In this document: in pieces, positions 1 to 10,900 of the stretch
Layout of the letters: every line of letters starts with the position of its first letter
Position numbering within the stretch: the first letter of the stretch is position 1
Source: Lachnospiraceae bacterium
GTDB lineage: Bacteria > Bacillota > Clostridia > Lachnospirales > Lachnospiraceae
NCBI GenBank assembly: GCA_017552715.1
Contig: JAFZOW010000061.1
Span: 34,893 to 98,892 of the forward strand
Reading direction: 5' to 3'
Length of the DNA stretch: 64,000 nt
Notes under the pieces: generated by a model
Database searches by the model: none
What the model was told of the DNA's origin: nothing
What the model saw: the letters and a program-made list of their open reading frames with translations, nothing else
Made by a program: the position numbers and the translations under genes

Positions 1-1140
<1,140 letters not shown>

Positions 1141-1141
1141 C

Positions 1142-2287
1142 TTACCTCCTGCTGAAGCGACGCAGCTCCGGGAGCAGTTCCTCCAGAGCCGACAGGGTTT
1201 CTCTGACCTCCTCCTCCGTGGTAAAGCGGGAGAAGGAAAAACGAAGTGTTCCTTCCAGCATCTCCTTCGAAAGCCCCATGGCCTGAAGGGTACGTGAAGG
1301 TTCCGGTTTATGGGTAGCACAGGCACTTCCCGCCGAAACGAAGATCTCTTTTTCCTCCAGGGCGTGCAGTAATACTTCCGCACGGACGCCGCCGAAGGAT
1401 GCACTCAGCACATAGGGACTGGTATCCCCGCCGTTGATCTGTACATTTTCAAGCTTTTCAAGCCCTTCCGCGAAAAGGCTCCGCAGCTTCGAAACCCTCT
1501 CCCATTCCTTCGGTGCCTCTGCCAGGGCCAGCTCTGCCGCCAGGGCCATACCTGCGATGCCGGGCACGTTTTCGGTTCCGGAACGCAGGCCGGACTGCTG
1601 ACCTCCGCCGTAGATCATGGGAAGCAGCTTTGCCTGCTCGGAGATATAGAGCATTCCCACGCCCTTCGGGCCGTGGAATTTGTGGGCACTCACACTCAGC
1701 AGATCGATCCCCGCCTCCTTCGGACGTATCGCCTCTTTACCGAAGGCCTGCACCGCATCCACATGAAAGAGCACCTTCGGGTATTTCCGCTTAAGGAGCC
1801 CGCCGATGGCCTCAATGGGCTGACGGGAACCGACTTCGTTATTTGTATGCATCACGGAAACAAGTATGGTATCCTCCGAGACCGCCTGTTCCAGCATATC
1901 CATGCGCACTATCCCTTCCCTGTCCACGGGAAGTATGGTCAGGTCAAAGCCTTCGGCGGAAAGGGTCTCCAGCGTACGGTATACCGCGGGATGCTCGATC
2001 TGGGTACTGATGATGTGAGTCCCCCGGCGCCGGTTGGCCCGGGCTGCTCCCAGCAGTGCCAGATTGTCGCTCTCCGTTCCTCCGGAGGTAAAGCAGATCT
2101 CTCCGGGATTGCAGCGCATCAGCCCCGCAAGGCTTTCCTTTGCTTTCCGTACGTGTCCCTCAGCCACTACTCCCAGGTGATGCGCACTGGAGGGATTACC
2201 GTAATCCTCACAGAGTATCTCCTTCATACGTTCCGCCACCTCCGGCAGACAGGCCGTGGTAGCCGCATTATCCATATAGATCGACAT
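1142..2287 (-). CDS. Cysteine desulfurase (NifS/IscS family)
   Basis: This 381-residue PLP enzyme takes sulfur from cysteine as an enzyme persulfide for Fe-S clusters, tRNA thiolation or cofactors. It starts with the family signature YMDNAATT. The PLP lysine is in SAHKFHGPKG (K203), and the persulfide cysteine is in the mobile loop SAGSACATHKPEPS (C323). Full length and both catalytic residues suggest an active enzyme. ATG overlaps the rsmE stop by one base (TAATG), so translation is coupled. A prmA-rsmE-desulfurase order is familiar to me from Clostridia. A thiI gene often follows there; here a histidine kinase follows. I cannot tell NifS-like from IscS-like specialisation from sequence alone. 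Confidence 0.93.
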   Translation of the reverse strand: MSIYMDNAATTACLPEVAERMKEILCEDYGNPSSAHHLGVVAEGHVRKAKESLAGLMRCNPGEICFTSGGTESDNLALLGAARANRRRGTHIISTQIEHPAVYRTLETLSAEGFDLTILPVDREGIVRMDMLEQAVSEDTILVSVMHTNNEVGSRQPIEAIGGLLKRKYPKVLFHVDAVQAFGKEAIRPKEAGIDLLSVSAHKFHGPKGVGMLYISEQAKLLPMIYGGGQQSGLRSGTENVPGIAGMALAAELALAEAPKEWERVSKLRSLFAEGLEKLENVQINGGDTSPYVLSASFGGVRAEVLLHALEEKEIFVSAGSACATHKPEPSRTLQAMGLSKEMLEGTLRFSFSRFTTEEEVRETLSALEELLPELRRFSRR

Positions 2288-3054
2288 TATCCAACCTCAC
2301 TTTCCAGCATGAGCATGATATGCGAAAGCAGACAGAAGCCCGCCGTTTCGGTACGCAGTATCCTGCGTCCGAGGGATACGGGCACGATCCCCGCTTCCCG
2401 GGCCGCCGCCACTTCGCTCTCCGCAAAGCCGCCCTCCGGTCCGATAAAGACCGAGACCGACGCTCCCGCTTTCGAAAGGGCCAGCTCCCGTATCTTTTGC
2501 ATGGCACCGGCCAGGCCGCTCATCCCCTCTTCCATCTCGTAGGGGATCAGGGCCAGTTCGTCCTCCGCTGCTGCCGCGACGGCTTCCTTCATGGAAAGAC
2601 AGTCCCCCAGCTGCGGGATATATGCACGCCGGCTCTGTTCCGCCGCCGAGCGGGCGATGTTCTGCCAGCGTTCCCTTTTCTTTTCGTATTTTCCTTTATC
2701 CAGCTGCACCACGCAGCGTTCGCAGGCCACGGGTATGATCTCCGCCGCCCCCAGTTCCACGGCCTTCTGCACGATCAGGTCCATTTTATCGGACTTGGGC
2801 AGTCCCTGGAAAAGACGGAGGCGCAAGGGCAGCTCCACCCCCGCTTCCTTTACGAATCGCAGTTCGCAGAGCACTTCGTCTTCGGAGATGCTTACGATGC
2901 CGCAGCGGTATTCCTTATCATCGATGCCGTTGCTTACGGAAAGCTCCTCCCCAGGCTTCATCCGCAGCACGTTACGTATATGCTTCACATCCTCCCCGAG
3001 GATGCGGACCTGCTTCCCCTGTATCTGCGAAGCTTCGACAAAAAAATGGTTCAC
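2287..3054 (-). CDS. rsmE: 16S rRNA m3U1498 methyltransferase RsmE
   Basis: About 255 residues. It methylates N3 of U1498 in 16S rRNA. The N-terminal PUA-like part (VNHFFVEA, then VKHIRNVLRMKPGEE) is followed by a SPOUT methyltransferase domain with the knot motifs VQKAVELGAAEIIP, FIGPEGGF and LGRRILRTETA, the SAM-binding region of the family. A reading frame continues upstream to an ATG at 3081, but I prefer the GTG at 3054: homologues begin with this HxFF stretch, and that GTG overlaps the prmA stop as GTGA, the coupling style of this operon. Confidence 0.93.
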   Translation of the reverse strand: MNHFFVEASQIQGKQVRILGEDVKHIRNVLRMKPGEELSVSNGIDDKEYRCGIVSISEDEVLCELRFVKEAGVELPLRLRLFQGLPKSDKMDLIVQKAVELGAAEIIPVACERCVVQLDKGKYEKKRERWQNIARSAAEQSRRAYIPQLGDCLSMKEAVAAAAEDELALIPYEMEEGMSGLAGAMQKIRELALSKAGASVSVFIGPEGGFAESEVAAAREAGIVPVSLGRRILRTETAGFCLLSHIMLMLESEVG

Positions 3055-4025
3055 GGCTTTTTCCCCACCACGCAGCGCCACTCGCCCTGTGCCTGCGTAT
3101 CCGTCACTTCAAAACCGGCCTGCTCCATGGCCGCAGCCACAGCCGTCTCCCGGCCTTCGATGATGCCGCTGGTGATCACATATCCTCCCGCCTTCACATG
3201 CTTATACAGCTCCGGCATCAGGGGGATCAGCACCTCCGCAAGGATGTTTGCCACGGCGATGTCATAACCCTCACCCACTTTTTCCTGCACGGCGGGGTCA
3301 TCGATGATATTGCCGATGATAAGGGAAAACTTTGCCGTATCGATACCGTTTTTATTGCAGTTGTCTTCCACCGCGGGCACAGCGCAGGGATCCAGATCCG
3401 TAGCCGTCACTTCCGCCGCACCGAACATCAGGGCAAGGATCCCCAGGATCCCGCTGCCCGTTCCCACATCCAGAAGGCGGGTGTCGGCATTTACGAACTT
3501 CCGAAGCTGCCGTATGCAGAGCTGGGTCGTCTCGTGCATGCCGGTACCGAAAGCCGTTCCCGGATCGATATGAAGAACCGGACCCGTGTGCCCTTCGGGT
3601 ACGCTACCTTCCTCCCAGGAAGGAAGGACCAGTATATCATCGATGGAAAAACTGTGGAAATACTGTTTCCAGTTGTTGATCCAGTCCAGATCCTCGGTCT
3701 CGGAAAAAGTCAGCTCTCCGCTGCCTATATCACAGTACTCCGCGGTCTCGGCCAGCTGTGTGCGGATCTTTTCCATGGTGGAGTTCTTCAGCTCTTCCGC
3801 TTCTTCAGCATCTTCCGGCTCTTCCAGGAAAAAGCTGACATAAGCCACGCCGTCATCCTCCTGGGGTTCGGGGGGAATGTCCACGAACATACGCTCCCGG
3901 TCCAGAGGCGTCAGAGGCAGTTTATCCTCGATCTGTGCTCCTTCCAGGCCGATATCGTACATATCGCTGACCAGGATATCCTCCGCTTCCGTAGTTGTCT
4001 GAATAGTAAAGCGAAACCATTTCAT
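3051..4025 (-). CDS. prmA: Ribosomal protein L11 methyltransferase PrmA
   Basis: This 324-residue SAM-dependent enzyme trimethylates ribosomal protein L11. The N-terminal alpha/beta domain (MKWFRFTIQTTTEAED) recognises L11. The catalytic domain has HIDPGTAFGTGMHETTQLC, typical of PrmA, then SAM motif I LLDVGTGSGILGI and the substrate-loop motif VANILAEVL. Length is near the family norm, with an acidic insertion around residues 65-90. ATG overlaps the stop of the upstream glycosyltransferase as ATGA, so this translation gene is the tail of the polysaccharide operon, perhaps only through readthrough transcription. Confidence 0.95.
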   Translation of the reverse strand: MKWFRFTIQTTTEAEDILVSDMYDIGLEGAQIEDKLPLTPLDRERMFVDIPPEPQEDDGVAYVSFFLEEPEDAEEAEELKNSTMEKIRTQLAETAEYCDIGSGELTFSETEDLDWINNWKQYFHSFSIDDILVLPSWEEGSVPEGHTGPVLHIDPGTAFGTGMHETTQLCIRQLRKFVNADTRLLDVGTGSGILGILALMFGAAEVTATDLDPCAVPAVEDNCNKNGIDTAKFSLIIGNIIDDPAVQEKVGEGYDIAVANILAEVLIPLMPELYKHVKAGGYVITSGIIEGRETAVAAAMEQAGFEVTDTQAQGEWRCVVGKKP

Positions 4026-6001
4026 TTGCCGCTCTCCTCCTCTTCCCGGATCTTTAAGCTGTAGTCACTGCGGTCAAGGGAAAAATTAACATTGTAATAG
4101 GGATCCCCTTTAGCCAGCACTTCCTTCCATTTCTCACGGAAACGGGCACATTCTTTTTCATAACGCTCCGCCTTCTCACCGGACAGATCGCTGCCCCGGG
4201 AAGCGGACTCGTAATGATAAAGCTCGCAGAAGGGTGTCCAGATATTGAGCAGCCCCCTTTCCCTGAGCCTTAAGCAGAAATCCACATCATTGAGGGCCAC
4301 GCGGAAATCTTCGTCCAGCCCTCCCAGTTCTTCATACAGCTTCTTTTCCACCATCAGGCAGGCTCCGGTCACTGCCGATACATCCTGGGCATAGCAGAGC
4401 CGTCCCATATAACCGAGGTTTTCGTAATTCACCTTATAGTGGCTGTGTCCTGCGGTACGGTGTGCTCCCAGGCCAAGAACGATGCCCGCATGCTGTATGC
4501 TCTTGTCCGGATAGTAGAGCTTTGCTCCTACAGCTCCCACGTCCTTGCGCTCGGCATACATCAGAAGCTCCTCCAGCCAGTTTAAGGTGATCACTTCCGT
4601 ATCGTTATTGAGCAGCAGCAGATAATCGCCCTCCGCTTCCTTCGCCCCAAAGTTATTCACCTTGGAATAATTGAACTCTCCCTTATAAGTGAGGACACGG
4701 ATCTTCGGATGCTGCTTCAGTTCCTCATAATAGGCAAAGATCTCGGCACTGCGGCTGTTGTTCTCGATAACAAGGATCTCGTACTCCGGCCAGGTGGTCT
4801 TTTCCAGTATGGAATCGATGCAGCGCTTCAGCACGTCCTTCTGCTCGCAGTTGGGGATAAGGATCGAAACCTTTGCGCTCCGCTCCAGCGGATAATGGAT
4901 GCGGAAGATGGTCTCGAAGGCCCTGGTGGATTCAATGCGGAAGTTCTCGTATCCCAGGCTGCGCAGATGCTCCGCCACCGCCCCTTTGGCTGCCTCGATG
5001 GCATACTCCTTGGCGCTGATATCCGCCGCCACGCTGCCCTTATGCGAACGCCAGTAATAAAGTATGCGGGGGATGTGAACGATATTCTTCGCCGCCGCCG
5101 TCAGCCGCAGGATCATGTCGTGGTCCTGGCTGCCGTCGAACTTTGTCCGAAAGAGCTCGGTACCGTCTAAAAGGCTGCGCTTGAAAACGGAAAAATGGCA
5201 GATGTAATTATTGGCCCGCAGATTGTCCGGCGAGAAATCCGGCTTGAAATGCAGGGTGATCATATTATCCACGCTCTTTCCGTGGAAGGTGGTCTCGTCG
5301 CAGTAGATATAATCCGCATCCTGCTCACAGATGGCTTCCATGTAGTAATACAGAGCAGAGGGATGCAGGATGTCGTCATGATCGTAGAGTCCGATGTATT
5401 CGCCACCGGCCATGCCGAGACATACATTGGTATTGCCCGAGATCCCCTCATTCTTCTCAAGCTTTTTATATTTTATGCGGGGATCCCCTTTTGCCTGCTC
5501 CAGGCAGTATTCCCCCACATAAGCATGCTCGGCGTCAGAACCGTCTGCCAGGCAGAGTTCCCACTTTTCGTAGGTCTGGGCCCGGACCGCCCCTATGGTA
5601 TCCTTAAGAAAATCGATGGGCGTGTTATAGAGCGGGACAAGGATGGATATGGTGATATCCTTCGAAAACTTCCTTTCCCTCTGCTTCTTTGCTTCCTCCT
5701 CGTTCGGGAAGCTGGCGGTACCGTGCTGGGCACGGGCTTTCAGTTCGATCTGCTTGCTCTTCAGTTTCCGGGCTATCCCTCTGGGGCCTCCCAGATTGGA
5801 AATGCGGCTGAACTGGCGTTTACTCCAGTGCATGCAGACCCGCAAAGGCTTGGACAGCTTCCAGGGTGTGCTGTTCTTAATGCGGTCGATCTGCCTCTGC
5901 TTCTCTTCCGCAAGAGCCTGCGCCTCGGAAAGCCTGGTAGCCAGCACCAGGTTCTGATATCTTGTCTCTTCCAGTTCTTTTTCCAGTTCTTCCTTCGTCA
6001 T
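4022..6001 (-). CDS. Tandem GT2 glycosyltransferase (659 aa)
   Basis: A cytoplasmic protein with two complete GT-A family 2 domains, presumably adding sugars to a lipid-linked polysaccharide. Residues 1-75 are a coiled-coil-like charged region. Domain 1 starts with ISILVPLYNTPIDFLKD and carries the DXD-like YDHDDILHP. Domain 2 starts with VSILIPNCEQKDVLKRC and carries LLNNDTEV, then GAVGAKLYYPD, GGLDEDFRVALNDVDFCLR and YHYESASRG, the acceptor/catalytic segments of rhamnosyl-type GT2 enzymes. No membrane segment is evident. ATG overlaps the upstream glycosyltransferase stop (ATGA), and its own stop overlaps prmA. The sugar specificity cannot be read; rhamnose is likely from the neighbouring rfb genes. 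Confidence 0.88.
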   Translation of the reverse strand: MTKEELEKELEETRYQNLVLATRLSEAQALAEEKQRQIDRIKNSTPWKLSKPLRVCMHWSKRQFSRISNLGGPRGIARKLKSKQIELKARAQHGTASFPNEEEAKKQRERKFSKDITISILVPLYNTPIDFLKDTIGAVRAQTYEKWELCLADGSDAEHAYVGEYCLEQAKGDPRIKYKKLEKNEGISGNTNVCLGMAGGEYIGLYDHDDILHPSALYYYMEAICEQDADYIYCDETTFHGKSVDNMITLHFKPDFSPDNLRANNYICHFSVFKRSLLDGTELFRTKFDGSQDHDMILRLTAAAKNIVHIPRILYYWRSHKGSVAADISAKEYAIEAAKGAVAEHLRSLGYENFRIESTRAFETIFRIHYPLERSAKVSILIPNCEQKDVLKRCIDSILEKTTWPEYEILVIENNSRSAEIFAYYEELKQHPKIRVLTYKGEFNYSKVNNFGAKEAEGDYLLLLNNDTEVITLNWLEELLMYAERKDVGAVGAKLYYPDKSIQHAGIVLGLGAHRTAGHSHYKVNYENLGYMGRLCYAQDVSAVTGACLMVEKKLYEELGGLDEDFRVALNDVDFCLRLRERGLLNIWTPFCELYHYESASRGSDLSGEKAERYEKECARFREKWKEVLAKGDPYYNVNFSLDRSDYSLKIREEEESGK

Positions 6002-7917
6002 CCGTTTTGTTCTTCCTCCAGACGCGGCGCATATCCGCTCTCAAAGCTTATGCTTACTCCGCACCGCAGTACCTGTTTATTTCTTCCCCGGCTTATCAGC
6101 AGTTCCGCCCGGTATCTTCCGTCGGGAACGGCACCTTCGGGGAGACGTGCCACAAATCCGCTCAGTTCTCCTTCTTTCTGACGGGGCAGGATGGCTGCCA
6201 CATCAGGCCTGTATTTGCGGAAGGTGCTCACACGGTAAGCTTCCCCGTCTTCCCTTTTCAGGATGAGCTCCGTAACGCAGGCTCCGGCACTCTCACGTTC
6301 CGGTGCCGCCCAGCCTTCAATGACCCACTGGGCCTTCATTACTCCGTCTTCGTCAAAATACAGGAGCCGCCTCGCCCCGTCGGTATGCGCAAGGATATTG
6401 GAAGCCAGACGCAGTTTTTTTGCAAGCTTTCCCGCGGGCTTTTTCCTGAAAGGCTCCGGCCCGCCGATCACGGACTCCTTTCCCCGCTTCTCGTATTCGC
6501 AGGGGGCGTTCACATGATACTCCACATCCAGACGCTCCTGTACCAGATGGGGACTGTAATAAGGATCCCTTGCATACAGCTCTTTATGCTTCGTATACAG
6601 ACTTATCCACTCCCGCTGCTGCCGCGCTTTTCTTTCCGGAGAGCTGTCCTCCCCGCGGCTGGCCGACTCATGATGGATCAGGACCGCATCGTTGCGCTGT
6701 ATATTCCTATAGCCCTTTTCGTAAAGCGAAAAGCAGAGCTCCACATCATTGTAAGCCACCGCAAGCGTTTCGTCAAAGCCCCCCACAGCAAAAAAACGTT
6801 CCTTCTCTATGGCCATGCAGGCAGCCGTTACTGCCAGTACATTCCGGTCGGCAAGGTTGATTCCGTGATAATAGGAGCGGTCGTCCGGAAGCCCTCCCAG
6901 CTTATGCACGGGACCGAGGGCTATATTGCTGATTCCGGCATGCTGTATCCGCGGTGTTTCTCCCTCCCCGTAAGGGTAGTAAAGCTTGGCGCCTACGGCA
7001 CCGGCGTATTCCTGCATGGCGGTGGCCGCCAGGATCCTCATCCAGTCGGGCCGGATGATCTCGATATCATCGTTTAAGAAGAGCAGCACCCCGCCCCGGG
7101 CCGCCCGGGCTCCGCGGTTGCACATACGCGAGAAATTGAAATCCTCTTTTTCATAGATATAGTCGAAAAGGTATTTCCGGCGCAGTTCCTCGATCTGCTG
7201 CCGTTTATCCTCTCCCGAACCGTTATCCACCACCAGGATTTCGCAGGAAGGATAATCGGTAAGTCTTTTGAGGCTGCCGAGGACACGCTCCAGCAGTTCG
7301 GGATGATCCTTTGAAGGGATGATCACCGATACCGTTACTTCCTTCCCTCCGGGAAAAGTTCCAAGCGGATGACGGACCTCTTTATCCTGCGGCGGCTCCC
7401 CGGCATGGAAAAGGATGCGGTCCATATGGAAAACTTCCGCCCCGCTCTTAAGCAGTTCCTCCGTCAGTTCTTCAATATCCTTCTTCTCCGAAAGAAGCTC
7501 CGGTCTTTCTTCCAGAGCTTTCTTCCTGAGGGCGATCAGTCCGCCGAAATAAGGCAGGGAAGCATGGCTTTCCGGCGACCAGTCCGGCTTGAACCAGGGG
7601 TCGCTGCGGCTGTCTCCCCGCAATACATCCTCATCTCCGTAGATGATATGCACGGAAGGGCGGGACATAAAAATATCGGCCAGTTCCTTCATTGCAGGAA
7701 CGGCCACGCTGCCCGCCTTATGAAAGACCAGATATTCCGCCTCCGGAAGCTTTTCCGGCAGGCCTTCCTCCATGGGCAGCAGGGCTACGCTTTCCGGAAG
7801 CTCCATGCCCTCCGTACCGCCGGGCTCATGCTCCGGTATCCACTGTTCATAGGGATGGGTCTGGCGGTAGAGTTCCTCTTCATATCCGGCTCCGGCCTTT
7901 ATATCCCGTCTGCTCAT
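5998..7917 (-). CDS. GT2 glycosyltransferase with C-terminal beta domain (639 aa)
   Basis: The open frame extends upstream to 7995, but ATG at 7917 is chosen because AGGAGG lies just before it and it overlaps the previous stop as ATGA. Residues about 60-200 look like the rear half of a GT-A domain (IIYGDEDVLRG, WFKPDWSPES) without a clear nucleotide-binding front half. A full GT2 domain follows: VTVSVIIPSKDHPELLERV, LFLNDDIEI, GAVGAKLYYP, GGFDETLAVAYNDVELC, IHHESASRG. The last ~130 residues form a beta-rich domain with TFRKYRPDVAA and LPEGAVPDGRYRAEL, also found at the end of the neighbouring 1226-residue protein. It probably extends the exported polysaccharide; the linkage is unknown. Confidence 0.86.
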   Translation of the reverse strand: MSRRDIKAGAGYEEELYRQTHPYEQWIPEHEPGGTEGMELPESVALLPMEEGLPEKLPEAEYLVFHKAGSVAVPAMKELADIFMSRPSVHIIYGDEDVLRGDSRSDPWFKPDWSPESHASLPYFGGLIALRKKALEERPELLSEKKDIEELTEELLKSGAEVFHMDRILFHAGEPPQDKEVRHPLGTFPGGKEVTVSVIIPSKDHPELLERVLGSLKRLTDYPSCEILVVDNGSGEDKRQQIEELRRKYLFDYIYEKEDFNFSRMCNRGARAARGGVLLFLNDDIEIIRPDWMRILAATAMQEYAGAVGAKLYYPYGEGETPRIQHAGISNIALGPVHKLGGLPDDRSYYHGINLADRNVLAVTAACMAIEKERFFAVGGFDETLAVAYNDVELCFSLYEKGYRNIQRNDAVLIHHESASRGEDSSPERKARQQREWISLYTKHKELYARDPYYSPHLVQERLDVEYHVNAPCEYEKRGKESVIGGPEPFRKKPAGKLAKKLRLASNILAHTDGARRLLYFDEDGVMKAQWVIEGWAAPERESAGACVTELILKREDGEAYRVSTFRKYRPDVAAILPRQKEGELSGFVARLPEGAVPDGRYRAELLISRGRNKQVLRCGVSISFESGYAPRLEEEQNG

Positions 7918-10900
7918 TTTCCTCCTATATGCAGAAGTGTTTCTGCCCGTCGATAAAGAACCTGTCTGGATATGCGGCTCTTTGCCTCCACCCACAGCTC
8001 ATAGTCTCCGGCAGGCAGGGCATCTGCGGCGAGACGGACAGCCAGACCCGACAGCTCCACATGCAGCTGTTCGTCGTAGGCCGCCTCCACATCCGGACGG
8101 TAACGCCTGAATGCCGGCAGACGGTAAGCTCCCCCCGGGCCTTTCAGATACAGGGAAAAACGGTAATCCGCATTATCCCAGCCCCGCACATGCACATGGA
8201 GACTGATGCGAAGGCTTCCGTCCCGGGGATCCCTGCGGGGGCGTTCCCAGGAAATGATCAGGGCCTCGTTCACGGGTTCAAAGCTCTTCTCCGCAGCACT
8301 CTCCGGCCGCGTACATAAGGGCAGCAGCCGGTCCTCTCCCGTGAATGCCGGACGGTACAGGGCACTTTCACTGCTCAGGGCCTCATGATCCCAGGGATCA
8401 CTGTATGCGTAAAGAGGATTTCGTGCATTCAGCTTATCCAGTTCGGCATACAGCCTCTGCTTCTTTTCCTCATCCTTTGTATCGTCACCGCGGCTGGCGG
8501 ATTCATGGTGGATCAGGCGCACGTCGTTACGCAGCACACAGCGAAGGCCCTCCGCATTCAGGCGCATGCACAGATCCGCATCGTTATAGGCCACCGGCAG
8601 TTCCTCGCAGAAGCCACCGATCTCTGTAAATACTTTCCTGGAGATCAGCAGGCAGGCCCCCGTGACTCCCAGCACATTCCTCACTCCCCGGTTCCTGCCC
8701 CGGTCGCAGGGCTGCGTATCATCCACTCCGGCCAGGCGGTGCCTCGGTGCATCAAAAGGCTTTTGAATACCGCAATGCTGGATGCGGTAGCCGTAGTCCC
8801 TGCCGCCGCCGGGATAATACAGCTTTGCGCCTACAGCGCCTATCCCCGGCTGGGCAGCCTGTCCCAGCATACGCTCCAGCCAGTCACCCGTCAGCAGCTC
8901 CGTATCGTCATTTAAGAACAGGAACCAGGATCCGTAGGCCTCTCCGGCTATACGGTTACAGAGCGCAGAAAAATTAAAGTCCGCTTTTTCGTACAGATAT
9001 CGCAGATCATATTCCCGGGCCAGAGCCTCGTACTGTTTTCGTTTTGCCTCACAGCTGCCGTTATCCGCCACCAGGATCTCGTAATCCTTAAAGCTTGATT
9101 TTTCCCGGATCGAAGAAACACAGTTACGCAGAAGCTCCGGCTGGTCCTTGGAAAGGATCAGGATGCTTACGCGTCCCTTGGGCAGATCGTAGAGCGGATA
9201 AGCCGTACCGTCCCCGTCCGTGACAAAACGGCCGCCGATCTTCTTCCTGGAAAGAAAACTCTCCTTTAAGGGGATGAACTCCTCCCCCCCTCCCGGGGCA
9301 TCGCTGAGGAGCATGCCCTCCAGGCTCTTAAGCTCCGCTTTTTTTACACTCTTATGATAGAGCACTTCCCTTATATGTGCCGGCGGCTCCGCCTCGGCAA
9401 GCTGCAGGCAGAGGGCGTAAAGGAATGGCAGACCTTTAAGGGAAGCGCAGTCCTCTTTCATGCCGGCCAGGGCCGCTCCAGCCGGGCCGCTCCGGACAGC
9501 CACCAGAGAGCCGATATAAAAGGAACTCAGGAATGTTTCCGGCGACCAGTCGGGTTTATAATAGGGGAAGCATAAGACGCATTCCTCATCACAAAGATCT
9601 TCATCCGTGTAGAGCCAGAGACAGTCTTCATGCTCCGAAAAATAATGTTCCATGCCCCGCACGGCTCCGGAAGCCAGGGCGCCTCCCCTGTCGGCAAAGA
9701 TCAGGAAGTCCGCCTTCGTATCCAGCATTTCCGCACAGGCACTGTCATAGGGGATCAGCAGGGTCTTCGAAACCTGACGGCTCTCGCTCAGCACCATACC
9801 GCCTCCCGCAGGCTTAGTGTAGGGTTCCTTCTGCCGCTGAAGCTCCGTCTCGTAACTCCGCAGTGCAGAAGCATGAAGGGCTCCCTGCAGGACCGCCTTC
9901 AGGCCGTGCCGCTCCGGCGCGGAGCTTTCCTCTGTTTCCGCAGCCGCTGCCGGCGGAGCCGTCCTCTCTTCCTGGGGTTTATGTGCCGCGTGGGCCAGAA
10001 GCTCATTCCATTCTCCGAGAGCCGGCCGCGTTCCGGTAACGCTCTTCTGGAAAGCACGCTCCGTAGCCCGGAGGGCATCGATATCGAAATGCAGGGAAAG
10101 CTCCGGATAAGCCTCCGATAAGAGCTCCTCCGTAAGCTTCTTTCCCGATGCGTTATATTCCCTGAAAAGATAGAGCCCGCGGATCAGGTTCTTTTCCGGA
10201 TCCCCGGCTTCCTCCTTCGCCCACTCGTAATCGATGAGCTGCCAGGTCCCGTCGCAGAGTATCAGATTGGAAAACTGCACATCCGGGTTGTCCGGGCCTT
10301 CTTCCGCCTTATGATATACAAAATCCCTGTAAGTTCGGAGCAGGGATAGGGCACCCTCTCTGTCATCACTCTTTAATACACGCTCCAGTTCCTCTTCCAT
10401 GGTAGGGCCTTCCAGAAAAGGAAAGCGCAGTGCATCCCCTTCTTTTTCGCAGGGACAGACGGAAAGCCCCGTACCTTCGTAGCGCTTTCTTAAGCCCTCT
10501 TCCCTCCGGCTTATCCCCGAAACGTGCTCCTTTGCCTCTTCTCCCATGGGGCGCTTATATACCCGGCGTACACCCTTTTCGTCCTCTTCGATATCGGTAC
10601 GCAGCACATAGGCAGCGGCACGGTCATTGGAGTATTTGGAATAGACCAGCTCCGGCTCGGGCCCGCAGATCAGCAGATAGGAATTGGAAAAAAGCGGATA
10701 CAGGCCGTCCCGTATCATGGAATCGTAGGCAAGCTGCTCGTCAAAGAGCTCCATACGGTCCCGGTCCAGCTTCAGATGATTGACCGAAAGCTCCCCTTCC
10801 CTGGGCAGACGGCGGTCGGAATACAGGTACTGCATGAATTTGTAATCCGGATAGGGATAGTAGAAATGGTGATCCGTAAGCCCCTCCGCAGCCAGCAGCC

